DNA from: ZC4RG30 sp963777735
GTDB lineage: Bacteria; Pseudomonadota; Gammaproteobacteria; Steroidobacterales; Steroidobacteraceae
Assembly: GCA_963777735.1 (NCBI GenBank)
Contig: CAVZRQ010000008.1
Location: 1,488,001 to 1,552,000, forward strand
Direction: 5' to 3'
Length of the DNA: 64,000 nt
Below the pieces are notes generated by a model. The model ran no database searches. It had not been told where the DNA came from and worked only from the letters and a program-made list of their open reading frames with translations. The translations under genes were made by a program, and so were the position numbers. Positions 53,412 to 60,977 of the stretch are shown one piece after another; within the stretch, counting starts at the first letter, position 1; each line of letters begins with the position of its first letter.

Positions 53412-54533
53412 TTAGTCAGGGAACCTTTTGGTTACCCCCATGTCACCGCCAGGTGCAGCTTCTGCGACCAGCAATCGCTGCAGATTTGCAGGCGGCTGGC
53501 CCCTGCCAATCCACAGCAATGCGCGGCGAAAGTTGGGTGCCACCAGCAACTGTCGTCCGGCACTCTCCAGCGCGAGGATACGCCCGGCCGCCGCATCTTC
53601 GATGATCCGGTATCCCAGGCCAAAGCCTGGATTTACCGGGGAATCATGGGCCATTTCATCGACCCAGCCTGCAGGCAGGAGTTGCCGGGCACCGACTCTG
53701 CCACCGTCTGCGAGCAGCAGGCCCAGCCGCAACCAGTCGGTCGCGGTAGCGTGCATGCAGCAGTGAGCACTCATCCCGCCACGTTTGTGGTCAAGAACGG
53801 TGGTCGCATCGGCAGCGGCGAACTGCGACCAGAGTTGCTGCTCCAGCACCTCGGCAAAGGGAGTGCCGCTGATCCGTCCGGCCAGCAACGTCAGCAGTTG
53901 CGCATTCACCGGCGAGATTTCGAAATGCGACCCAGCGGGCCAGGTTTGTTTCCAGCGCAGCGCAGCACGCTCGAAGTCCGGGCCACTGGCCAGTTGCGCC
54001 CGCGCGCTGAAGGGATTCAACGGCCGTAGCTCGCCTGCAGGAAAGCCACTGAGCTGCCACAGGAGTTGCCTCGCCGTTACCTCGCCACGCGGATCATCCC
54101 GCCATCGATCCAGATGCGTGCTGATGGGAGTATCGAGCAACCCGGGGTGTCGGACCGCCAGCATTCCGAACAGCGGCCCGAGCAGGCCCGTTGCCAACCC
54201 CCGCCCGTCCACCAGCGTACTGTCTGAATAGCCAGGCGCCAGGAATGCGTGCGCCGGGCCGTCGGCGCTGGCGTGCAACAGCAGCCAGGTGTCACTGCCC
54301 GCGGCTTCGGCCGGCGGCTCGGGATCGATGCTGAATTCCAGCGGCAATGCGGCGGCGCCACCCCGCAGGATCTGTGTCGGGCCGGGCAGCTGTTCCGGCC
54401 AGGCGTCATCCGCCATCTGCCACTGCCAGGCCCTTGCCCAGAACGGCCAGTGCGAGGCCAGCGCACCGGCCGCAAGCGCAGCGGCCACGAGCAGGAACAT
54501 CGCCAATATGACCAGCGCACGCTGCATTGACAC
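53412..54533 (-). CDS. Serine hydrolase (beta-lactamase fold)-like protein lacking the SxxK motif
   Basis: A 373-aa protein with an N-terminal membrane anchor or signal (about 5-27). The overall order resembles 6-aminohexanoate-dimer hydrolase/class C beta-lactamase relatives (LDTPISTHLDRWRDDPRGEVTARQLLWQLSGF; VNAQLLTLLAGRISGTPFAEVLEQQLW; FGLGYRI). At the place where the nucleophile Ser-x-x-Lys should be, the sequence reads GRGLATGLLGP (residues 110-120). The usual Tyr motif position reads FEISPVN, with no Tyr. It is therefore probably catalytically inactive or strongly diverged. Divergent from glgA with only 22 bp between starts. Confidence 0.68.
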   Translation of the reverse strand: MSMQRALVILAMFLLVAAALAAGALASHWPFWARAWQWQMADDAWPEQLPGPTQILRGGAAALPLEFSIDPEPPAEAAGSDTWLLLHASADGPAHAFLAPGYSDSTLVDGRGLATGLLGPLFGMLAVRHPGLLDTPISTHLDRWRDDPRGEVTARQLLWQLSGFPAGELRPLNPFSARAQLASGPDFERAALRWKQTWPAGSHFEISPVNAQLLTLLAGRISGTPFAEVLEQQLWSQFAAADATTVLDHKRGGMSAHCCMHATATDWLRLGLLLADGGRVGARQLLPAGWVDEMAHDSPVNPGFGLGYRIIEDAAAGRILALESAGRQLLVAPNFRRALLWIGRGQPPANLQRLLVAEAAPGGDMGVTKRFPD

Positions 54534-54543
54534 ATGATACCGC

Positions 54544-54549
54544 TACACT
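54544..54549 (+). promoter_or_regulatory. Possible -10 element of glgA
   Basis: TACACT lies seven bases before the glgA ATG, so a transcript from it would start at or very near the A of the start codon (leaderless). No Shine-Dalgarno sequence is present before this ATG. A TTGACA hexamer (54533-54538) is too close to pair with it. Confidence 0.25.
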
Positions 54550-54555
54550 CGCCGG

Positions 54556-56022
54556 ATGCCCTTACGCATCTGTTTCATAGCCGCGGAAGTTGCGCCGCTG
54601 GCCAAGACCGGTGGCCTCGCCGATGTAGCCGGCGCGCTGGCCAAGTACCTGCACAATGCCGGCCACGATGTACGCCTGTTCATGCCGCTGCATCGGCAGG
54701 TGGACCGGCGGCAACTGGATATCTGGCCGGTGGAGTTCCTGCGCGATGTGCCGCTGCAGCTCGGTGCCAACGCGTTGCGCTTCAGCGTGTACACGGCACG
54801 GCTGCCCGGCTCACGCGCCATGATCTACCTGATCGATTCGCCGGCGCTGTTTGATCGTGACACCATTTACGGCAATGCGCCGGACGAGCATCTGCGTTTC
54901 CTGCTGCTGACCCACGCCGCGCTGTTGTGCTGCCAGCGCATGGGCTTCGCGCCACAGATCCTGCATTGCAACGACTGGCATACCGGGCTTGGCCCGCTGC
55001 TGCTGCGTACGGTGTATGCCTGGGATCAGCTGTTCAGCGAGACCCGCAGCCTGATGTCGATCCACAACATCGCCTATCAGGGCGTATTCAGTGGCGCCCT
55101 GCTTGCCGATACCGGGCTTGGCGAGGCAACCAGCCTGCTGGACGCGACTGAACTGGCAGCGGGCCGCATCAATCCGCTGCGCGAGGGGATCGCGCATGCC
55201 GATCATGTCAGCACCGTGAGCCCGACCTATGCGCAGGAGATCCAGACCGCGGCCTATGGCTACGGCCTCGAGGGCCTGCTGCAGCGGAGGTCGGGCGCGC
55301 TGTCCGGAATTCTCAATGGTGTCGACTACGAAGAGTGGAATCCCGAATCGGACCGCTTTCTCCCCAGCCACTTCACTGCCCGGCAGCTCGACAACAAGCA
55401 GGCACTCAAACAGGAACTGCTGCAGCGAACCGGCCTCGCCACTCCCGCGCGCAGCCGCTCGCCATTGCTTGGCATGGTCAGTCGCCTGACCTCGCAGAAA
55501 GGCTTTGACCTGATCATGGGCGCGCTGCCGAAGTTGCTTGCGCAGCATGATTTCTTCTGTGCCGTGCTGGGCAGCGGCGACGCGCAGTACGAGAATTTCT
55601 TCCGGGAGCTGGCCCATGCGCACCCGACCCGCGTGACTTTCCACAGGGGCTACAGTGAAGAAACCGCGCACTGGATCGAAGCGGCCAGTGACATGTTCCT
55701 GATGCCCTCGCAGTACGAACCCTGCGGCCTGAACCAGATGTACAGCCTGCGTTACGGCACGATACCCATCGTGCGGCGCACGGGTGGCCTGGCCGATTCG
55801 GTGGTGCACTTCGACCCGCAGACCCGCCTCGGCACCGGCGTGATGTTCAACGACTACGACGAGGGCGCCGTGAGCTGGGCCGTGGAGACCGCGCTCGGCT
55901 GGTACGCGAACAAGCCGCTGTGGCAGCAGCTGGTGCAGAACGCGATGGCGCAGGATTTCTCCTGGGAGCGACGCGTCGGTGACTACGTGACGCTGTACGA
56001 GCAGCTGATCAGCGCAGCTTGA
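54556..56022 (+). CDS. glgA: Glycogen synthase (ADP-glucose)
   Basis: A GT5 glycosyltransferase that extends alpha-1,4-glucan from ADP-glucose made by GlgC. The 488-aa protein has the N-terminal ADP-glucose motif KTGGLADV (K17), LHCNDWHTGL, SIHNIAYQG and the C-terminal EPCGLNQMYSLRYGTIPIVRRTGGLAD block with the retaining-GT glutamate. Length matches E. coli GlgA (477). It is on the strand opposite to the malQ-GH57-glgC genes and overlaps the LEA14-like gene tail-to-tail by 14 bases. Confidence 0.96.
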   Translation: MPLRICFIAAEVAPLAKTGGLADVAGALAKYLHNAGHDVRLFMPLHRQVDRRQLDIWPVEFLRDVPLQLGANALRFSVYTARLPGSRAMIYLIDSPALFDRDTIYGNAPDEHLRFLLLTHAALLCCQRMGFAPQILHCNDWHTGLGPLLLRTVYAWDQLFSETRSLMSIHNIAYQGVFSGALLADTGLGEATSLLDATELAAGRINPLREGIAHADHVSTVSPTYAQEIQTAAYGYGLEGLLQRRSGALSGILNGVDYEEWNPESDRFLPSHFTARQLDNKQALKQELLQRTGLATPARSRSPLLGMVSRLTSQKGFDLIMGALPKLLAQHDFFCAVLGSGDAQYENFFRELAHAHPTRVTFHRGYSEETAHWIEAASDMFLMPSQYEPCGLNQMYSLRYGTIPIVRRTGGLADSVVHFDPQTRLGTGVMFNDYDEGAVSWAVETALGWYANKPLWQQLVQNAMAQDFSWERRVGDYVTLYEQLISAA

Positions 56023-56458
56023 GCGAACCTTTGTCTTCGAAGGGAATGCTGCGCACGAATCCCTTGGCCAGCGACACCTTGCCGGTGATCTGATACTCCA
56101 CGGCATCGAGGTTGCGCCCGCTGCCCAGCAGCCGCAGCACGGCAGCCGCCGCGTTGGCCGTCACGCCGACATCAAATTCCGTTTCACCATTGGCGGGCAC
56201 CGTGAAGTTGCGCTCCGACTCGCCGTGCGCGAATGCCTCGCCGGCCACCTGCACCTGGTATTCGATGCTGCGCACGGAGAGCTCGCGATTGTTGGGATTC
56301 TGAACCCGCATGCGCACCCGCAGTTCCTGCCGCAGCAGATCGCCACGCAGCATCTGCACATCCACCACATCGAGCTTGGGTTCCTCGAATTTCGGGGCCA
56401 GGACACAGCCGCCTGCCAGCGCGAGCGCGAGGCTGGCCAGGATTGCGCGCAGGGTCAT
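56009..56458 (-). CDS. LEA14-like (WHy domain) lipoprotein
   Basis: A 149-aa protein with signal peptide and lipobox (AGGC, C18) and a LEA type 2/WHy domain (VVDVQMLRGDLLRQELRVRMRVQNPNNREL, then FTVPANGETEFDVGV). Such domains are immunoglobulin-like and have been linked to desiccation or stress in other organisms. The role here is unknown. It lies 2 bases after the malQ stop, at the end of the glgC-GH57-malQ operon. Confidence 0.82.
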   Translation of the reverse strand: MTLRAILASLALALAGGCVLAPKFEEPKLDVVDVQMLRGDLLRQELRVRMRVQNPNNRELSVRSIEYQVQVAGEAFAHGESERNFTVPANGETEFDVGVTANAAAAVLRLLGSGRNLDAVEYQITGKVSLAKGFVRSIPFEDKGSLKLR

Positions 56459-56460
56459 GT

Positions 56461-57829
56461 TCAGGAACTCCGGTTATGCAGCTGGACGAGGTCACGATAC
56501 CGCGCTGCGAGCTCCGTTGTAAGCGACTCCAGCGGCAGACACCAGCTCCAGTTGCCCTCCACCGTGCCGGGCCGGTTCAGGCGGGCCTCGCTGCCCAGAT
56601 GCAGCAGGTCCTGCGCCGGCAATACCGCGAGCCGCCCCACCGAGGCGAAGGCCGCACGCAGCAGTGCATCGACGATTTCGTGATCGCCGCGACCGAGGTA
56701 GCGACGCACCAGATCCCGCGAGGCTGGCGCGAGCGTCGCATACCAGCCTGCGGTGGTGTCGTTGTCATGCGTGCCGGTGTAGACGATGGAGTCGGTCTCG
56801 TGCTCATGCGGCAGATGCACGTTGGATGCATCACCGTCGAAGCCGAATTGCAGCACCCGCATGCCAGGCAGTGCAAACGCACGCCGCAGCGCGGTGACCT
56901 CCGGCGTGATCACGCCCAGATCCTCAGCCACCAGTTCGAGCTGCGGCAGGCGCGCAGCGACCGTTTCGAGCAACTCGTGGCCGGGCGCCTTGCGCCACTC
57001 GCCATCCCGGGCTGTAGCGGCATTTGCCGGCACCGACCAATAAGCCTCCAGCGCGCGGAAGTGATCGATGCGCAGCAGGTCAAAACGATCGGCCTGCTGG
57101 GCCAGCCGCCGCAGCCAGAACGAGAAACCCATCCAGCCGCTGCGCATTCCAGTCATACAGCGGATTGCCCCACAGCTGGCCGTCGGCCGCGAAGTAATCC
57201 GGCGGCACTCCGGCCACGGCGACCGCGCGGCTGTCTGCGCCAAGCTGGAACTGCCAGGGGCTGGTCCAGGTCGCGACGGAATCCGGCGCCACGTAGATGG
57301 GCAGATCCCCGAAGATGCGGATGCCTCGCGCGGCGGCATGCTCCCGCAGGCGGCGCCACTGCGCATCGAAGCGCCACTGTGGGCGGGCCAGCGCCAGCAT
57401 TCTGTGTTGCAACCGCAATGCGGCTGCCTGCAAGGCATCGGCATCGCGATGGCGCAATGGCATCGGCCAGGTCCACCACGGCCTCCCTCCCTGCTCTTCG
57501 CTCAGGGCCTCGAACAGTACGTAGTCGTGCAACCAGTCGGCTGAGGCGGCACGCCATGCGTCGAAGTCCGCTTCATTGCCGGGATCCGGTGCCTTTGCAT
57601 CCAGCAGTGCCGGATTGCCGGCACGATCGGATCGCGCCCAGTAGGGGGACCCGCTGCGATCCACAGGCACCAGCGGCAATACCTGCCAGACGGAGAATCC
57701 GGCTTCGGCCAGCCAGTCGATGAAACGAAAGGCCGGTGCCGCGAATGGGTCTGAACTGCCCTGACGCAACGCCGACGCTGGCAACAGCACGCCAGCTCGC
57801 CGGCGCGACAGCACGCGCGCGGGAATCAT
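56461..57829 (-). CDS. malQ: 4-alpha-glucanotransferase (GH77), frame broken by one base
   Basis: MalQ moves alpha-1,4-glucan chains between acceptors (disproportionation). The N-terminal half reads LPLVPVDRSGSPYWARSD and QLWGNPLYDW. The C-terminal half, in the next frame, has RIDHFRALEAYW (nucleophile Asp), VAEDLGVITPEV (acid/base region) and TGTHDNDTTAGWY. The break is at 57125-57130: dropping one base of GGGTTT (minus strand) gives DGFSFWLRRLAQQADRFDLL and a 455-aa protein. Length is 3n+1. The start overlaps the GH57 stop (ATGA). Confidence 0.9.
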
Positions 57830-59541
57830 GAGCGCCGCATGACACCGCCGGCCTCGGGAGCGCCGCGACCGATGCTGATGGGCAGCAGCAGGTTCGCAGG
57901 CGGCTCGAGATTGAGGGAGCGGTAAAGACTTGTGAGCTGATGGCGGTAAAGTTCGTCGAAATCACGCACAGCGGCGGAAGGGTTGTAATCGCCGAACCAC
58001 CAGAACCAATCGGAGGCCTCGCAGGCAGCCAGCTGCTGCTCGGCGAGAATGCGGTCGACTTCGCCGAGGCGCCCACCCGCCACCACTTCATCGAATGCCC
58101 GCTTGGCGGCACACAGCAGATCCCAGCCGTGATTCTTGTCGGGATCCCCCATCCAGGTGGAGAGCGTGCCATACACCCAGCTGCCCGCGCGAAGCTTCGG
58201 CAGCACGGCAGGCAGAACGCCCGCGGCGCGCTGCGCATCCACCACCTCGGAAAGTGTCGCGAGGCGCAGGTTCGGATGATTCGCCAGCTGCGTATACATG
58301 GCATTCAGGAAGTACCAGCCGTTGAAGGGGTAATACTCCCAGGCGTTCTCGCCATCCAGCGCGACCAGCAGCGCCCGCGAGTCCGAGCCGGCCGTACGCT
58401 CGGCCAGTGCATTCACTTCCTGCACGAAATGCACGGCGGCATCATCACCATGCCACTTCGAGTAGGTGAAGCCGATCAGGTCGGACATGCCATCGTGGCG
58501 GAAGAAGCAGGACAGCTTGCTGCCCGGCAGCGCGAACCCCTGGTTCAGGAGTTTATCGGCAGCCGCGGCATCCGCAGGAACCTGGATGCTGGAACGCGCC
58601 AGCGACGGACGCAGGATGGCCTCGCTGGTGGCCAGCCAGTCGAAGCCCGCCGCTTCGATGGCGCCAACGGCCTCGGCGCTGATCGCACCTTCCGACGGCC
58701 AGCAGCCGCGTGGCTTGCGTCCGAACACCCGCTCGAAGCATTCCACTGCGCGGCGCATGTGCCAGGCGGCGCGCTCTGCTCCGCCCGGGTAACCCGCCGC
58801 CTGCGGCAGGCCGCAACCCGGCTCGCCATCGCGCGCTGCCTGGAAATCGAAGAGCAGCGGCAGGATGGGATGGCTGTAGGGTGACACCACCAGCTCGCAT
58901 CGACCAGCATCGGCCAGCGCGCGGAACCTTGGCAGCACACCCGCCAGCAGTTCACCCACCAGTTCCAGCAGCAGACGCCGGTCCGCCGCATCGAAGGCAC
59001 GCGCTTTGCGCTCGAGCTGCGCGATGCGCGGGTCGTCCCGACGCACGGACTCACCCATCCAGGCCAGCACGTACCAGACAGCCAGGTCATGGAGTAGCTG
59101 GTCGGAGGCATAACCGACGCGTTCGAGCGTGTTGATGGCCAGCGCGAGATCCACCAGTTCCGCGAATGGCGCGTGTCGACGGATCAGGTTCTCGCGATCG
59201 GCGCGCATGCAGGCCGTAACCAGCTGCAGGCGCGACGCCGGATCGGTTGGCAGCGGCGCATCCGTCAGCGTGGCCAGCAGCATGTCGGGCAGCGGCACCC
59301 CGGCATGCAGGGCCTTGTGCACGGCGCCGGACAGATCCTCGACCTGCTCGATCAGCACCGGCGTGAAATTGACCACGGCCTTCGCACCCGGGACGTTCTC
59401 CAGGTGCGCGGCCATGTCCGTGTAGTCCTTGATGGCATGCAGCCATGTCCACGGCAGGACATAGCGGCCCGAGAGGGCATCGCGATACGGGGGTTGGTGC
59501 ATGTGCCAGAGCAGGACGACTGGCAGTCGGGCGTCGGTCAT
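57826..59541 (-). CDS. GH57-family glycoside hydrolase
   Basis: A 571-aa protein with the GH57 N-terminal motif LLWHMHQPPY (H13, H15) and further family blocks: SPYSHPILPLLFDF, GCWPSEGAISAEAV (catalytic Glu region) and LLVALDGENAWEYY (catalytic Asp region, near residue 395). GH57 members are alpha-amylases, amylopullulanases, branching enzymes or glucanotransferases; the activity here cannot be fixed. No signal peptide, so it acts on cytoplasmic glycogen. Its ATG overlaps the glgC stop, and its stop overlaps malQ. Confidence 0.9.
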   Translation of the reverse strand: MTDARLPVVLLWHMHQPPYRDALSGRYVLPWTWLHAIKDYTDMAAHLENVPGAKAVVNFTPVLIEQVEDLSGAVHKALHAGVPLPDMLLATLTDAPLPTDPASRLQLVTACMRADRENLIRRHAPFAELVDLALAINTLERVGYASDQLLHDLAVWYVLAWMGESVRRDDPRIAQLERKARAFDAADRRLLLELVGELLAGVLPRFRALADAGRCELVVSPYSHPILPLLFDFQAARDGEPGCGLPQAAGYPGGAERAAWHMRRAVECFERVFGRKPRGCWPSEGAISAEAVGAIEAAGFDWLATSEAILRPSLARSSIQVPADAAAADKLLNQGFALPGSKLSCFFRHDGMSDLIGFTYSKWHGDDAAVHFVQEVNALAERTAGSDSRALLVALDGENAWEYYPFNGWYFLNAMYTQLANHPNLRLATLSEVVDAQRAAGVLPAVLPKLRAGSWVYGTLSTWMGDPDKNHGWDLLCAAKRAFDEVVAGGRLGEVDRILAEQQLAACEASDWFWWFGDYNPSAAVRDFDELYRHQLTSLYRSLNLEPPANLLLPISIGRGAPEAGGVMRRS

Positions 59542-60815
59542 CCTCTGGCTATCGTCGCGGCCAGCAGGGTTTCCGGCGTCACCAGCACGATGCCGCGGGG
59601 TGAAACATCAAACCGCTCGCGATCGGCGCGCGGATCGACGCCGATCACCGTGCCGTCCGGGATATCGCAGTGTTCGTCGATGATGGCGCCGCGGATGATG
59701 CAGCTCCGGCCGATATGCACGCCGGGCATGATGATCGAGCGCTCGACCTGCGAGCGTTCTTCGATGCGAACGGCCGAGAACAGCAACGACTCGCGCACCA
59801 CCGCGCCGGAGATGATCGACCCGCCTGCCACCAGTGAATTGATGGCCATGCCCGTGCGTCCGTCGTCGGCCAGCACGAATTTCGCAGGCGGTTGCTGCAC
59901 CTGGTAGGTCCAGATCGGCCATTCCTCGTCATACACATTCAGTTCGGGCGAGACGTGCACCAGCTCGAGATTCGCCTCGTAGAAGGCATCGACGGTGCCC
60001 ACGTCGCGCCAGTAGTTCTGTGCACGCGTACGCACATTGCGGAACGGATAGGCGAAGACCTGCATCGCCTCGATGGCCTTCGGAATGATGTTCTTGCCGA
60101 AGTCGTGGTTGGAGGTTTCGTCGGCGGCGTCTTCGATCAGCAGCTGTTCGAGGAGCTGCGCATTGAAGACATAGATACCCATTGAAGCCAGCGCCACATC
60201 GGGATTGCCCGGCATGGATTCGGGGTTGGCGGGCTTCTCGGCAAACTTGGTGACCTTGTTCCAGTCGGTGACCGACAGCACGCCGAATTCGCGCGCGTCG
60301 GGCACGGGCACTTCGACCACGCCCACGGTGATGTCGGCGCCCTTCTCGACGTGGTAGGCGATCATCGGGCCGTAATCCATCTTGTAGATGTGATCCCCGG
60401 CCAGCACCAGCACATGCTTCGGATGATGCAGGCGCACATATTCGAGGTTCTGGTAGACGCTGTCGGCCGTGCCGCGATACCAGTGCTTGCTGACCTGCTG
60501 CTGCGCCGGCACCACGTCGATGAATTCACCGAATTCGCCGCGCAGGTAGCTCCAGCCGCGCTGCACGTGCTGGATCAGCGATTGCCCCTTGTACTGCGTC
60601 AGCAGGCAGATCTTGCGGATGCCCGAATTGACGCAGTTGGAAAGCACGAAATCGACGATGCGGAACTTGCCACCAAAGGGCGTGGCCGGCTTGCAGCGAT
60701 GCTCGGTGAGGCCACGCAGGCGCTCACCGCGCCCCCCGGCCATGATCATTGCGAGCGTGCCGCCTGTCAGGCGACTGACATAGCGACCGGATGAAGTGCG
60801 CGATATTTTTGCCAT
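59538..60815 (-). CDS. glgC: Glucose-1-phosphate adenylyltransferase
   Basis: GlgC makes ADP-glucose, the committed step of glycogen synthesis. The ATG at 60815 gives 425 aa; an open frame upstream lies in the intergenic region. Seen are the nucleotide loop MIMAGGRGERLRGLTEHRCK, the segments GTADSVYQNL and GDHIYKMDY, the glucose-1-phosphate site region FAEKP, and the left-handed beta-helix C-terminus (IISGAVVRESLLFSAVRIEE). First gene of glgC-GH57-malQ-LEA14, divergent from glgB. Confidence 0.96.
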   Translation of the reverse strand: MAKISRTSSGRYVSRLTGGTLAMIMAGGRGERLRGLTEHRCKPATPFGGKFRIVDFVLSNCVNSGIRKICLLTQYKGQSLIQHVQRGWSYLRGEFGEFIDVVPAQQQVSKHWYRGTADSVYQNLEYVRLHHPKHVLVLAGDHIYKMDYGPMIAYHVEKGADITVGVVEVPVPDAREFGVLSVTDWNKVTKFAEKPANPESMPGNPDVALASMGIYVFNAQLLEQLLIEDAADETSNHDFGKNIIPKAIEAMQVFAYPFRNVRTRAQNYWRDVGTVDAFYEANLELVHVSPELNVYDEEWPIWTYQVQQPPAKFVLADDGRTGMAINSLVAGGSIISGAVVRESLLFSAVRIEERSQVERSIIMPGVHIGRSCIIRGAIIDEHCDIPDGTVIGVDPRADRERFDVSPRGIVLVTPETLLAATIARG

Positions 60816-60977
60816 GCACGCTATATTTACCACAGGCAGCATACGGGGAGCGCCCCAACAACCCGCGAAATCGCGACAGGCCGGATCATCAGCATTTCAT
60901 TTCCTTCCGATCTCGAGCGGATTACCAGAGGCCAGCACCACGATCCCCATAGCCTGCTCGGGGTTCATGACCAGAGC
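60816..60977. other. Divergent glgC/glgB region that includes conserved GlgB coding sequence
   Basis: This 162-bp stretch must hold both promoters. In the glgB frame, bases 60909-60977 translate to DLERITRGQHHDPHSLLGVHDQ, the conserved N-terminus of GlgB. Yet no ATG, GTG or TTG exists upstream in that frame: only ATT at 60894 and ATC at 60885 or 60888. A GGGGAGCGCCCC near-palindrome is at 60845-60856. Confidence 0.6.
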
